A stretch of DNA of 64,000 bases from contig NZ_VUOH01000002.1 of assembly GCF_015390235.1 (NCBI RefSeq), positions 248,001-312,000 of the forward strand, in the 5' to 3' direction. Below are positions 18,511 through 29,859 of this stretch, one piece after another (positions within the stretch are counted from its first letter, which is position 1; each line of letters opens with the position of its first letter). This stretch comes from Quadrisphaera sp. INWT6 (GTDB lineage Bacteria > Actinomycetota > Actinomycetes > Actinomycetales > Quadrisphaeraceae). Under the pieces are notes generated by a model. The model was not told where the DNA came from, did no database searches, and saw only the letters and a program-made list of their open reading frames with translations. The position numbers and the translations under genes are program-made.

Positions 18511-20187
18511 TCACATGCGGTCGGGCGCGCCGACGCCGAGCAGGTCCAGGCCGTTGGCCAGCACCGTGCGGGTGGCGTCGTTCAGCCACAGGCGGGTGCG
18601 GTGCACGTCGGTGACGGCCTCCTCGCCCATGGGCGTCACGCGGCGCTCGTCGTACCACTTGTGGTAGCTGCCGGCGAGGGCCTCGAGGTAGCGGGCCACG
18701 CGGTGCGGCTCGCGCAGCTCGGCGGCCTGCGCCACCACTCGGGGGAAGTCGCCGATGGCGGCCAGCAGCGCCGACTCGGTGGCGTGGTCGAGCAGCGACG
18801 GGTCGAACCCGTCCTCCGTGCGCACGCCCAGGTCGCGGGAGTTGCGGCCCACGCCGGAGGTGCGCGCGTGGGCGTACTGCACGTAGAAGACGGGGTTGTC
18901 GTTGGTGCGCTTGACCAGGAGGTCGAGGTCGACGTCGATCTGGGAGTCGACGCTGGAGCGCACCAGCGCGTAGCGGGCGGCGTCGACGCCGACGGCCTCG
19001 ACCAGGTCCTCCATGGTCACGACGGTGCCGGCGCGCTTGCTCATCCGGACCGGGACGCCGTCGCGCACGAGGTTGACCATCTGGCCGATGAGCACCTCGA
19101 CCACGTCGGGGTCGTCGCCGAAGGCCGCGGCGGCGGCCTTGAGCCGGGCCACGTAGCCGTGGTGGTCGGCCCCGAGCAGGTAGATGCACAGGTCGAAGCC
19201 GCGGGCGCGCTTGTCGCGCAGGTACGCCAGGTCACCGGCGACGTAGGCGGGGTTGCCGTCGGACTTGATGACGACGCGGTCCTTGTCGTCGCCGAACTCC
19301 GTCGAGCGCAGCCACCAGGCGCCGTCGGCCTCGAAGAGGCGGCCCGAGTCCTTCAGCTGCTGCACCACGGTCGCGACCGCGCCCGAGGAGTGCAGGGAGT
19401 CCTCGTGGAAGTAGACGTCGAAGTCGACCCGGAAGTCGTGCAGGCTCTTCTTGACCTCGTCGAACATGAGCGCCACACCGCGGCTGCGGAACGCCTCGAG
19501 GGCCTCCGGCTCAGGCAGGTTCCGCGGGTCGCGCCCGTCGGCCGCCAGCGCGTCCGTGACGATCGTGGTGGCGATCTCCTCGATGTAGTCGCCGCCGTAG
19601 CCGTCCTCGGGGGCGTCCTGGCCGTTGGCCCGCGCCAGCAGCGAGCGGGCGAACCTGTCGATCTGCGCGCCGTGGTCGTTGAAGTAGTACTCGCGCGTCA
19701 CGTCGGCGCCGGCGGCCTGGAGCACGCGGGCGAGGGAGTCACCGACCGCCGCCCAGCGGGTGCCGCCGAGGTGCACCGGACCGGTGGGGTTGGCGGAGAC
19801 GAACTCGAGGTTCACCTTCCGGCCGGCCAGGGCCCCGGTGCGCCCGAAGGCGGGCCCGGCCTCGACGACGGCGCGGGCGAGCTCGCCCGCCGCGGCGGCG
19901 TCGAGGGTGACGTTGAGGAAGCCCGGCCCGGCGACGTCGACGCTCTTGACCCCCGCGACGGAGGCCAGCCGCCCGGCGACCACCTCGGCGACCTGGCGCG
20001 GGGGCAGACCCGCGGGCTTGGCCAGCTGCAGGGCCACCGACGTGGCCCAGTCGCCGTGGTCGCGGTTGCGCGGGCGCTCGACCCTCACGGACTGCGGCAC
20101 GGCCGACGCCGGCAGGGCCAGCTCACCAGCGTCGACGGCCTCCTGCAGGCAGGCGCGGACGGCGGCGGACAGCTCCTCGGGGGTCAC
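18511..20187 (-). CDS. argS: Arginyl-tRNA synthetase
   Basis: Class I aminoacyl-tRNA synthetase, 558 residues. ATP-binding signatures: [14 protein letters not shown] (HIGH-like, about residue 137) and [11 protein letters not shown] (KMSKS-like, about 385). The N-terminal Add-1 domain (about 1-115) and the C-terminal anticodon-binding DALR domain with YAHARTSG are present. The gene starts at GTG 20187, preceded at 6 nt by TAACCT (20194-20199, minus strand), so it is probably leaderless. First gene of argS-lysA. Confidence 0.96.
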   Translation of the reverse strand: MTPEELSAAVRACLQEAVDAGELALPASAVPQSVRVERPRNRDHGDWATSVALQLAKPAGLPPRQVAEVVAGRLASVAGVKSVDVAGPGFLNVTLDAAAAGELARAVVEAGPAFGRTGALAGRKVNLEFVSANPTGPVHLGGTRWAAVGDSLARVLQAAGADVTREYYFNDHGAQIDRFARSLLARANGQDAPEDGYGGDYIEEIATTIVTDALAADGRDPRNLPEPEALEAFRSRGVALMFDEVKKSLHDFRVDFDVYFHEDSLHSSGAVATVVQQLKDSGRLFEADGAWWLRSTEFGDDKDRVVIKSDGNPAYVAGDLAYLRDKRARGFDLCIYLLGADHHGYVARLKAAAAAFGDDPDVVEVLIGQMVNLVRDGVPVRMSKRAGTVVTMEDLVEAVGVDAARYALVRSSVDSQIDVDLDLLVKRTNDNPVFYVQYAHARTSGVGRNSRDLGVRTEDGFDPSLLDHATESALLAAIGDFPRVVAQAAELREPHRVARYLEALAGSYHKWYDERRVTPMGEEAVTDVHRTRLWLNDATRTVLANGLDLLGVGAPDRM

Positions 20188-20196
20188 ACCCCCAGG

Positions 20197-20592
20197 TTAC
20201 CGGCGCACGGAGGGGCGACCGCCGAGCGCCAGGTCCTCCACGACCTCCACCAGCGCCTCGGGCTCGAACGGCTTGGAGACCAGCGCGTCGACGCCCACCT
20301 GGCGCGCCCGCGCCTGCTGGTGGGCCTGCACGCTGGCGGTCACCATCACGACCGGCAGGTCGGCGAGGGCCGGGTCGCGCCGGATCTCCGCGACCGCGCT
20401 CCAGCCGTCCCGGGGCTCCATCACGGCGTCCATGGTCACGACGTCGACGGCGGGGGCCGAGGCGTCGCGCAGGCGCGCCAGGCACTCGTCGCCGTCGGCC
20501 GCCTCCTCGACCTCGTGGCCCTCCATCTCGAGGTTCAGGCGGATGAGCATGCGGATCTGCGAGGTGTCGTCCACCACCAGCACCCGGGCCAC
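20197..20592 (-). CDS. Stand-alone response regulator receiver protein
   Basis: 131 residues, one CheY-like domain and no output domain. Acidic pocket Asp8/Asp9 (VLVVDD), phospho-acceptor Asp55 (VTMDAVM), Thr/Ala switch MVTAS and Lys107 (SKPFEP) are all present. It ends 9 bp upstream of argS but both have their own -10-like boxes; here TACGGT (20599-20604 on the minus strand, read ACCGTA on plus) is 6 nt before GTG 20592. No histidine kinase is nearby, so its partner is unknown; it probably acts by protein-protein contact. Confidence 0.9.
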   Translation of the reverse strand: MARVLVVDDTSQIRMLIRLNLEMEGHEVEEAADGDECLARLRDASAPAVDVVTMDAVMEPRDGWSAVAEIRRDPALADLPVVMVTASVQAHQQARARQVGVDALVSKPFEPEALVEVVEDLALGGRPSVRR

Positions 20593-20677
20593 CCCGTGAC
20601 CGTAGGGGCCGCTGCCGCTGGGCGCCCACCGGGCGCCGGAGACCCTGCCGTCCGGCGGGCCCCACCAGCGACGGGTC

Positions 20678-22188
20678 TCACCAGGCGACGGAGAGGTACT
20701 GGGTCTCGAGGTACTCCTCGACGCCCGCGCGGGCGCCCTCGCGGCCGATCCCCGACTGCTTCACGCCCCCGAAGGGCGCCGACGGGTCCGAGACGAGGCC
20801 TCGGTTGACCCCGACCATCCCGGCCTCAACCTCCTCGGAGAACCGCAGCGCCTCGCCGAGCTCGCCGTAGACGTAGGCGGCGAGCCCCATCTCGGTGCCG
20901 TTGACCCGCGCCAGCAGGCCGTCCCACCCGCTGCCGGCGCCCCAGGAGTCGTCGAAGACGACGACCGGGGCCACGGGGCCGAAGACCTCCTCGGTGAGGA
21001 CGTCGGCGTCCGCGGGGACGTCGACCAGGAGCACCGGCGCCACGAAGTGGCCGCGCAGCCCCTCCGGGACGACGGCGCGGGCGGCGACCCGGGCGCCCTG
21101 CGCGAGCGCGCCGTCGACGAGCGCCTCGACGCCCGCGCGCTCCCGCGCCGAGATGAGCGGACCCACCTGCGCACCCGAGCTGGCCGGTCCGACGGTGAGC
21201 GACTCGACCGCGGCGGCGAACCGCGCCGTGAACTCCTGGGCGAGGCCGTCGTGCACGTAGAAGCGGTTGGCGGCGGTGCACGCCTGGCCGCCGCCGCGGA
21301 ACTTCGCCGTCATCGCGCCCGCGACCGCGGCCTCGACGTCGGCCCCCGGCAGCACGACGAACGGGGCGTTGCCACCCAGCTCCATCGAGGTGGTGACCAC
21401 GCGGTCGGCGGCCTGGCGCAGCAGCGTCCTGCCCACCCCGGTGGAACCGGTGAAGGAGAGCTTGCGGACCCGCGCGTCCGCCAGCCAGGTGCCCACCACC
21501 TCGCCGGGGTCGGTCGTCGGGACGAGGTTCACGACGCCCTCGGGCACGCCGGCCTCGGCGAGCAGGCGCACCACCGCGATGGCGGTCAGGGGGGTCTGCG
21601 CGGCCGGCTTCAGCACGACGGTGCAGCCCGCCGCCAGCGCGGGAGCGATCTTGCGCGCCGCCATCGCCGCGGGGAAGTTCCAGGGCGTCACCAGCGCGGC
21701 GACGCCCACCGGGCGGTGCGTGACCACGGTGCGGGTGCCGCCGGCCGGGGAGGGGCCGAAGTCGCCGTGGGGCCGCACGGCCTCCTCGGCGTACCAGCGG
21801 AAGAACTCCGCGGAGTAGAGGACCTCGCCGCGGGCGTCGGCCAGCGACTTGCCGTTCTCGGCCGAGACGAGCGCGGCGAGGGCGTCGGCGTCGCGGACGA
21901 GCAGCTCGAAGGCGCGGCGCAGCACCTCGGCCGGCTCGCGCGGCGGGGTGCGCCGCCACCCGTCGAAGGCGGCGGCGGCGGCGTCGACGGCCGCGGTCGC
22001 GTCGGCGGCGGTGCCGTCGGCGACGTGCGCGAGCACCTCGAGGGTCGCCGGGTCGTCCACGGGGAACGCACCGCCGCCGGCGAGCGCGCGACCGCCGACG
22101 AGGACGCCGCGCGCGGGGTCGATCTCCGCGAGCAGGAGCGCCGTGCCACTGCTCGCGGGTGCTGTCGTGCTCGCGGGTGCCGTCGTGC

Positions 22189-22192
<4 letters not shown>
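20678..22192 (-). CDS. gabD: NAD(P)-dependent succinate-semialdehyde dehydrogenase
   Basis: Oxidises succinate semialdehyde to succinate, the last step of GABA breakdown. 504 residues from GTG 22192. Aldehyde dehydrogenase features: WNFPAAMAARKIAPALAAG, FTGSTGVGRTLL (cofactor loop), catalytic Glu in MELGGNAPF and catalytic Cys in GGGQACTAANRF (about residue 305), C-terminal FGGVKQSGIGREG. The first 18 residues are a Ser/Thr/Ala leader. GTG overlaps the stop of the dehydrogenase gene by 4 bp (GTGA). Third gene of gabT-gdh-gabD. Specificity is inferred from sequence type and neighbours. Confidence 0.9.
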
Positions 22193-23504
<1,312 letters not shown>

Positions 23505-23508
<4 letters not shown>

Positions 23509-24905
23509 CGGGTGCTCGCGGACGTCGCGGCGAAGGCGGCGTCGAGGACGTCGAAGGCGTCGTGCAGCAGCTCGTCGCTGATGGACAGGGGCGGCAGGAA
23601 GCGCAGCACGTTGCCGGCGGTGCCGCAGGTCAGCACGATGACGCCCTGGGCCTTCGCGGCCGCCGCGACGCCGGCCGCCAGCGCGGGGGCGGGGGTGGTC
23701 CCGTCCTCGCCGACCAGCTCCACGGCGAGCATGGCGCCGCGGCCGCGGACGTCGCCGACGCGCGGGTCGCGCTCGGCCAGCGCGTGCAGGCGGCCCTTCA
23801 CCAGCACCTCGACGTCGCGCGCCCGCTGGAGCAGGCCGTCGGTCTCGACGGCCTCCAGCGCCGCGAGCGCGGCGGCGCAGGCCACGGGGTTGCCGCCGTA
23901 GGTGCCGCCGAGGCCGCCGGTGTGCACGGCGTCGACCAGCTCGGCGCGGCCGGTGACCGCCGAGAGCGGCATGCCGCCGGCGACGCCCTTGGCCACCACC
24001 ACGAGGTCGGGGACGACGCCCTCGTGGTCGCACGCGAACCAGTCGCCGGTCCGGGCCACGCCGGTCTGGACCTCGTCGGCCACGAAGAGCGCGCCGTTCT
24101 CGCGGCACCAGGCGGCCAGCGCGGGCAGGAAGCCCGGGGCGGGCTCGATGAAGCCGCCCTCGCCCTGGACCGGCTCGATGACCACGCAGGCGACCTGGTC
24201 GGCGCCGACCTGGGCCTCGATGACGCGGACCGCCCGCTGGGCGGCCTGCTCACCGGTCATGCCCTGCGGGTCGCGGAAGGGGTAGCTCGTGGGGGCGCGG
24301 TAGACCTCGCCGGCGAAGGGCCCGAAGCCGGACTTGTAGGGCATGGCCTTGGCGGTCATGGCCATCGTGAGGTTGGTGCGGCCGTGGTAGGCGTGGTCGA
24401 AGACGACGACGGCGTCGCGGCCGGTGGCGTGCCGGGCGATCTTCACGGCGTTCTCCACCGCCTCAGCGCCGGAGCTGAACAGGGCGGTCTTCTTGGCGTG
24501 GTCGCCCGGGGTGACCTCGTTGAGCTTCTCGGCCACGGCGACGTACGGCTCGTACGGGGTGACCATGAAGCAGGTGTGGGTGAACGCCGCCACCTGCTCC
24601 TGGACGGCGGCCACCACGGCGGGGTGGCTGGCACCGACCGTGGTCACGGCGATCCCGGAGCCGAGGTCGACGAGGCGGTTGCCGTCGACGTCCTCGACGA
24701 CCCCTCCGCCGGCGCGCACGGCGAAGACCGGGACCGTCGTGCCGACGCCGCTGGCCACGGCGGAGGTCTTGCGGTCCATCAGCGCGCGCGAGCGGGGTCC
24801 GGGCAGCTCGGTGGCGAGGTGCCGCGACTGCGGCAGGTCACCGGCAGCTGCCGGGGCGGCGGCGGGCCGGCTGGTCGGAGAGGTGGGGTCGGCCAGCTGC
24901 GTCAC
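23505..24905 (-). CDS. gabT: 4-aminobutyrate aminotransferase
   Basis: PLP-dependent class III aminotransferase converting GABA and 2-oxoglutarate to succinate semialdehyde and glutamate. 466 residues from GTG 24905 with GAGGAG 8 nt upstream. Motifs: FSSGAEAVENAVKIARHAT (cofactor phosphate), VVVFDHAYHGRTNL, VIEPVQGEGGF, FVADEVQTGVARTG (Asp to the pyridine N), and Schiff-base Lys in VVVAKGVAGGMP. First gene of gabT-gdh-gabD, divergent from a LysR-type regulator. The 181-bp intergenic region carries a two-part operator also found before the amine oxidase operon. Confidence 0.93.
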
Positions 24906-24984
24906 GGAGGGTCTCCTCGTCGAGGTCCGGTGCGGGCGGACGGCCCGCCGTGCCCGTCCAGCGTGCGAGCCGCCGCCCCATGCC

Positions 24985-25028
24985 GTCCAATGCCGGTCCG
25001 GCCGATCCTTCATGCCCTGCGGGCATGG
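24985..25028. promoter_or_regulatory. Two-part LysR-type operator between gabT and its regulator
   Basis: Two blocks: GTCCAATGCC (24985-24994), a 17-nt spacer, then an interrupted dyad ATGCC-N5-GGCAT (25012-25026) followed by GG. The dyad is a perfect LysR T-N11-A box. The dyad block is nearer the regulator (60 bp before its GTG), while the other block is nearer gabT (80 bp before its GTG), the usual order of LysR recognition and activation sites for activating gabT and autoregulating the regulator. The same two blocks with identical spacing occur at 31481-31524. Confidence 0.7.
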
Positions 25029-25086
25029 GAGTGGTGGTGACCGGTCGCGCTGGACGGCGGCGCCGCTGCCGTGGCACAACAGCCCG

Positions 25087-25971
25087 GTGGAGCTGCGCAC
25101 CCTGGGCTACTTCGTCGCCACGGCCGACGCCGGCACGGTCAGCGCCGCCGCCGAGCGGGTGCACGTGACCCAGCCGTCGCTGTCGCGCCAGCTGCGGGCC
25201 CTCGAGCGCGACCTCGGCGTCGACCTCTTCGAGCGGGGCGCGCGCCGCATGGAGCTCTCCCCCGCCGGACGGGCCCTGCTCCCCCGTGCCCGGGCGCTGC
25301 TCGACGACGCCGACGCGCTGCGCCGCGCCGCCCGCGTGCACGCCCGGGGGGCGCTGGAGCGCGTGACGGTGGCGGCGCCCGCCACCACGCTGACCGACGT
25401 CGTCTCGCCCTTCCTCACGACCCTCGCGCCGGACGACCCGGTGCCGTCGGTCCTGGAGACCGACGGCGCGTCGGCCCAGGAAGCGCTGCGCGCGGGAGCG
25501 GACCTCGTCATCGTGGCGGGCCGGCCGCCGCGCCCCCTGGCCTCGCGGGCGCTGCCGCCGCTGCCGGTGTGGGCCTACCTGCCCGCCGACCACCCCTGGG
25601 CCGGCCAGCAGCGCGTCGGCCTGGTGGTGCTGGCCGAGCAGGCCCTGGTCGTCCTGCCGGTCACCCACCCGGCCCGGCGGGTGCTCGACGCAGCGCTGGT
25701 GACGGCGGGGCTCGACGCCCCCCACCTGCTCGAGGTGGGCAGCGGCACGGTGGCGCAGGCGCTGAGCGCCGCGGGGCGCGGCATCGCCGTCGTCTCCGAC
25801 GACCCGCGCTTCGACCTGGCCCGCGCGGCCGTGGGGACCGACGCCGACGGGGACGACGAGCTGCGCGTGCGGCTGCACTGCGCGTGGGACCCCCGCCACC
25901 CCGCCGCCGACGTCCTGGCGGCCCTCGCGGCGCGGATCAGCGACTTCGTCCTCGCCCGCTACCCCTCGTGA
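25087..25971 (+). CDS. LysR-family transcriptional regulator of the GABA/amine island
   Basis: 294 residues from GTG 25087 (VELRTLGYFVATADAG). The winged helix-turn-helix spans about residues 17-38 with VTQPSLSRQLRALERDLGV; the rest is a periplasmic-binding-protein-like effector domain (RVTVAAPATTLTDVV onward). The gene is divergent from gabT and convergent with the aldehyde dehydrogenase gene, and two copies of one T-N11-A operator flank its two presumptive target operons. Its stop codon lies inside the dispersed hairpin repeat. Effector unknown; GABA, succinate semialdehyde or an aminoaldehyde would fit. Confidence 0.9.
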   Translation: MELRTLGYFVATADAGTVSAAAERVHVTQPSLSRQLRALERDLGVDLFERGARRMELSPAGRALLPRARALLDDADALRRAARVHARGALERVTVAAPATTLTDVVSPFLTTLAPDDPVPSVLETDGASAQEALRAGADLVIVAGRPPRPLASRALPPLPVWAYLPADHPWAGQQRVGLVVLAEQALVVLPVTHPARRVLDAALVTAGLDAPHLLEVGSGTVAQALSAAGRGIAVVSDDPRFDLARAAVGTDADGDDELRVRLHCAWDPRHPAADVLAALAARISDFVLARYPS

Positions 25972-26016
25972 TCATGGGCCTCCAGAACTCGGGGTGCTCC
26001 GGAGGCCCATGACCAC
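25968..26016. repeat. Dispersed hairpin repeat, copy 1 (acts as terminator)
   Basis: Arm GTGATCATGGGCCTCC (25968-25983) and its near-perfect reverse complement (26001-26016, 15 of 16 bases) around a 17-nt loop. It contains the stop codon of the LysR gene and lies between convergent genes. A 24-bp unit of it (25993-26016, reverse complement) recurs exactly, apart from one base, at 47970-47993, and a related form lies at 48690-48752. Confidence 0.75.
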
Positions 26017-26031
26017 GGCCGTCGAGGCGGG

Positions 26032-27423
26032 TCAGCCGGCGGTGCGGACGAGCTTCTTGTTGACGAACTCCTCCGCGGCCAGCAGTCCCATCTCGCGGGA
26101 GGTGCCGCTGCGCTTCACGCCGCCGAAGGGCAGCTCCGGGGAGTCGGCGAGCACGCAGTTCACGAAGACCATGCCGGCCTCGATCCGGTCGGCCACCCGC
26201 TCGGCCTGCGCGGCGTCGGTGGTGAAGACGTACGAGCCGAGGCCGTAGGGGGTGTCGTTGGCGAGCTCGACGGCGGCGTCCTCGTCGGCGACGCGGTAGA
26301 CGACCGCGACCGGGCCGAACAGCTCCTCGGTGTAGGCGGGGTTGCCCGGTGCCACGTCGGTGAGCACCGTCGGGGCGTAGAAGGCGCCGTCGCGGGTGCC
26401 GCCGGTCACCAGGGTCGCGCCCGCCGCCACCGCGCGGTCGACCTGGTCGGCCAGGCGCTCGGCGGCGGCCAGCGAGCTGAGCGGGCCCAGGTCGGTGCCG
26501 TCGGCGAACGGGTCACCGGTGGTCGCCGCGGCCATCGCGGCGGTGAGCTTCTCGACGAACGGCTCGTAGAGGTCCTCGACCACCACGAACCGCTTGGCGC
26601 CGTTGCAGGACTGCCCGGTGTTGTCCAGGCGCGCCGCCACGGCCTGCTCCACCACCGCGTCGAGGTCGTCGGTGGACAGCAGCAGGAACGGGTCCGAGCC
26701 GCCCAGCTCCAGGGCCACCTTCTTGAGGTGGCGCCCGGCGACCTCGGCCACGGCCGCCCCGGCGCGCTCGGAGCCGGTGAGCGACACGCCCGCCACGCGC
26801 GGGTCGCCGATCACGGCGGCGGCCTGGTCGTTGGACAGGCGCACGTTCAGGTACGCGCCGGCCGGCACCCCCAGCTCGGCGGCGGCGTCGTCGAAGGCCT
26901 TCTGGATGAGCTCGGCCGAGACCGGGCACTGCGGGGCGTGCTTGAGCAGGACCGTGTTGCCCACCACGAGGTTCGGACCGGCGAAGCGGGCGACCTGGTA
27001 GTACGGGAAGTTCCACGGCATGATCCCGAGCAGCGGGCCCAGCGAGGCGCGGCGCACCACGGCGGTGCCCCCGCCGCCCAGCAGGTCGATGGGCTGGTCG
27101 GCGGTGAGCTGCTCGGCGCGGTCGGCGTAGTACTCGTAGATGTCGGCGGCGAAGTCGACCTCGCCCAGGGCGGCCTCGCGCGGCTTGCCCATCTCGCGCA
27201 CGATCGCGTCGGCCAGCTCCTCGCGGCGCTCCCGGTGCAGCTGCGCCACGCGCCGGACCAGCTCGCCCCGCTGCGCGGGGGTCGACGACCGCGACCAGCC
27301 GCGGTGCGCGGCGTCCACGGCGGCGAGCGCCGCCTCGACCTCGGCGTCGGTGGCGGTCGGGTACGCGTCGCCCTCCTCGCCGGTGGCGGGGTTGACGACC
27401 CGGTACTCGCTGGACTGGCTCAT
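26032..27423 (-). CDS. Aldehyde dehydrogenase, succinate-semialdehyde/aminobutyraldehyde type
   Basis: 463 residues, a second aldehyde dehydrogenase of the island, distinct from gabD. Features: MPWNFPYYQVARFAGPNLV, catalytic Glu in LELGGSDPF, catalytic Cys in DNTGQSCNGAKRF (about residue 271), and C-terminal PFGGVKRSGTSREMG. The last form is typical of GabD2-like SSADHs. It is the last gene of the amine oxidase operon: its ATG overlaps the permease stop by 4 bp. Context suggests it oxidises the aldehyde made by the amine oxidase, for example 4-aminobutanal, or acts as a second SSADH; sequence alone cannot choose. Confidence 0.87.
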   Translation of the reverse strand: MSQSSEYRVVNPATGEEGDAYPTATDAEVEAALAAVDAAHRGWSRSSTPAQRGELVRRVAQLHRERREELADAIVREMGKPREAALGEVDFAADIYEYYADRAEQLTADQPIDLLGGGGTAVVRRASLGPLLGIMPWNFPYYQVARFAGPNLVVGNTVLLKHAPQCPVSAELIQKAFDDAAAELGVPAGAYLNVRLSNDQAAAVIGDPRVAGVSLTGSERAGAAVAEVAGRHLKKVALELGGSDPFLLLSTDDLDAVVEQAVAARLDNTGQSCNGAKRFVVVEDLYEPFVEKLTAAMAAATTGDPFADGTDLGPLSSLAAAERLADQVDRAVAAGATLVTGGTRDGAFYAPTVLTDVAPGNPAYTEELFGPVAVVYRVADEDAAVELANDTPYGLGSYVFTTDAAQAERVADRIEAGMVFVNCVLADSPELPFGGVKRSGTSREMGLLAAEEFVNKKLVRTAG

Positions 27424-29003
27424 GCGTGCTCCCTGTCGGTGCTGGCGGGGACGAGGTCGGTGGTGCTGTCGCTGCGGCGCAGCGTCTCAGAGCGGAAGAA
27501 GGCCGGGCGAGCCAGGCGCTGGGCGACCATCAGCACGGCGCCCAGGCCGATGACGCCGACGCCGAGGAGGAACACCAGCCCGACCCCGCCGACCGACGAG
27601 CCGCTGCCGTACTCCGGGTCGGTGCTGTCGACGAGCGTGGTGACGAACAGGACCGCCAGCACCACGCCGCCGACCAGCGGCGACACCAGGGTCAGCAGCG
27701 CGCTGCGCACCGAGTCGAACCACTGCCGGCGGAAGTACCAGACGCACGCGAAGGCGGTGGCGCCGTAGTAGAAGCAGATCATCATGCCGAGGGCGGTGAT
27801 GGTGTCCCACAGCACGTTCTCACTGACCACGCGCATCACGGCGTAGAACGCGGAGGCGACGACGGCGGCCGCGACGGTGGCGTTGCCGGGGGTGAAGAAG
27901 CGCGGGTGCACCCTGGCGAACCACGTCGGCAGCGCGCCGTAGTGGCCCATCGCCAGCAGCGTGCGCGCCGGTGACACGAAGGTCGACTGCAGCGACGACG
28001 CCGAGCTGGTGAGCACCGCCAGCGACACCAGCGCCGCCAGCGGCCCGAGCACCGGACCCGCCAGCGCGAAGAAGGCGTTGTCCTGGATGTCGGGGTTGCC
28101 CAGGCCGTGGCCGGTCTCCCCCGTGCCGGCGAAGGACAGCAGCGAGACCGCGAGGAGCAGGTACACGGTGAGGATGACGACGACCGTGACCGTGGCGGCC
28201 CGCCCGGGCGTGCGGTCGGGGTCCTTGGTCTCCTCGTTCATCGTGAGGGTGACGTCCCAGCCCCAGAAGATGAAGATCGACAGGGACAGGCCCGCGGCCA
28301 GCGCCGCGGTGCTCGGCACCGCGGTCGGGTCGAACCACTCCAGCGAGACCGGCTCGCTGCCGGGCTCACCGGTCGCGGCGCGGTAGAGGGCGACGCCGGC
28401 GAAGAGCACCAGGACCAGCAGCTGGAAGCCGACCAGGGCGTACTGCAGCCGCTGCGTGGTCTGCATGTCGCGGTAGGCGACGGCGGTGGCCCCGGCCATG
28501 AACGCGAGGCAGACCAGCACGTTGACGGCGGTGTTGGAGGCCAGGTCGGCGAGCCCCGCGTTCCCGCTCACCTGGGCGAGCAGCAGGAAGAGGAAGTCGA
28601 CGGCGATGCCCGCGAGGTTCGACAGCACGAGCACCGTGGCCGCCACCAGGCCCCAGCCCGCCATCCACCCGACCCACGGCCCGAGGGCGCGGGTGGCCCA
28701 GGTGAAGGTGGTGCCCGAGTCGGGCATGGCCCGGTTGAGCTCCCGGTACCCGAGCGCCACCAGCAGCATCGGCACGAAGCCGACCAGCACGAGCGCCGGC
28801 ACCTGGTAGCCGACCTCCGAGACGGTCGGACCGAGCGCGGCCGTCATCGTGTACGCGGGGGCGATGCACGACAGGCCGATGACGACGGCGCCGACGAGGC
28901 CCACCGTCCCGGCGCTCAGCCCCTTGCTCGACAGGCCGCCGTCGGCGGCCGGGGGTGCGGGCTCACCGCTGCGACCGACCGGTGCTGCTCCACGAACGCT
29001 CAC
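27420..29003 (-). CDS. APC-superfamily amino acid/polyamine permease
   Basis: 527 residues with about 12 TM segments. The first carries the APC substrate motif region GLVGAVVIGLSCIAPAYTM. Other family marks: YRELNRAMPDSGTTFTW after TM2, and FWGWDVTLTMNEETKDP in the middle, where the acidic EETKDP loop is typical. Cytoplasmic membrane importer. GTG 29003 overlaps the stress-protein stop by 4 bp and its stop overlaps the aldehyde dehydrogenase start by 4 bp. From neighbours, the cargo is likely a primary amine, putrescine or GABA. Confidence 0.9.
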   Translation of the reverse strand: MSVRGAAPVGRSGEPAPPAADGGLSSKGLSAGTVGLVGAVVIGLSCIAPAYTMTAALGPTVSEVGYQVPALVLVGFVPMLLVALGYRELNRAMPDSGTTFTWATRALGPWVGWMAGWGLVAATVLVLSNLAGIAVDFLFLLLAQVSGNAGLADLASNTAVNVLVCLAFMAGATAVAYRDMQTTQRLQYALVGFQLLVLVLFAGVALYRAATGEPGSEPVSLEWFDPTAVPSTAALAAGLSLSIFIFWGWDVTLTMNEETKDPDRTPGRAATVTVVVILTVYLLLAVSLLSFAGTGETGHGLGNPDIQDNAFFALAGPVLGPLAALVSLAVLTSSASSLQSTFVSPARTLLAMGHYGALPTWFARVHPRFFTPGNATVAAAVVASAFYAVMRVVSENVLWDTITALGMMICFYYGATAFACVWYFRRQWFDSVRSALLTLVSPLVGGVVLAVLFVTTLVDSTDPEYGSGSSVGGVGLVFLLGVGVIGLGAVLMVAQRLARPAFFRSETLRRSDSTTDLVPASTDREHA

Positions 29004-29859
29004 GAGCGACCTCCCTGGGGACGGGTCCGGGGCACGACGACGACGGGGACCGGCACGGCTCGGAGCAGCCTGGCAGCCGTGGCCCCCAGGAACAGCCGGT
29101 GGGGCGCCGCGAGCCGGCTGGACCCCACCACCACGACCTCGCCGGGGAGCCAGGCGAGGTCGCTGATGGCGTCGGCGACGTCGCGGCCGCGCACGAGGAG
29201 CGCGTCCTCCACGAGGGCGTCGGGCACGGACGCGCGGGCCTCGTCGAGGACGTGCCGCAGGTGGGCGTCGGCGGTGTCGGCCACCACGACGCGGTCGAGG
29301 CGCCCCGGCAGGTCGAGCACCTGCAGCGAGACCAGGCGGAGCGGGGCACCCGCGGCGCGGGCCAGCGCCAGGCCCTCCTCCAGCAGCACGTCGGCACTCC
29401 CCCGTCGTCGTCCTCGGCCCCGGCCGCCCCGTCGCCCACCGGCACGACGACGACGGGGAGGTCAGCGCTGTGGAGCAGCTCGCTCGCCGCGGTGCCGACG
29501 CCGAAGCGCCCCAGGCCCCGCTCGGACCCGGCCCCGACCACGAGGTGGGTGGCGCCCAGGTCGTGCGCGGCCTCCAGCAGCCCCTCGGCGGCGGACTCGG
29601 CGCGGCGCGCGTGCGTCGTGCGCGGCACCGCGGCCGGGACCAGCGCCGAGGCCTCCTCCAGCCAAGCGTCGGCGCTGCTGCGCAGCAGGGCCTCGTACCC
29701 GGGGTCGGGTGGCACGACGGCGCCCCGGGCGGTGTCGGGGAGCACGAGCACGAGGGCGAGCTCACCGCCGAGGGCGCGGGCCAGGCGGGCCCCGGCGACC
29801 ACGGCGCCCCGGCCGGCCTCCGTGGAGGTGTAGCCGACGGCGACGCGCGCGGCGCTCAC
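29000..29859 (-). pseudogene. Tandem universal stress protein (UspA x2) with one apparent frameshift
   Basis: About 286 residues in two Usp domains. The first (from GTG 29859: SAARVAVGYTSTEAGRG, ending VVVGAGSERGLGRFGVGTAASELL and VVVVPV) has the ATP-binding G-x2-G-x9-GS/T pattern. The second ends VVVGSSRLAAPHRLFLGATAARLLRAVPVPVVVVP. The frame changes once, inside the C5 run 29399-29403, where one extra base separates EDDDGG from ADVLLEEGLALAR. The coding sequence is intact on both sides, so an assembly error in the homopolymer is likely; a real mutation would truncate domain 2. GTGA overlaps join it to the amine oxidase upstream and the permease downstream. Confidence 0.75.
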
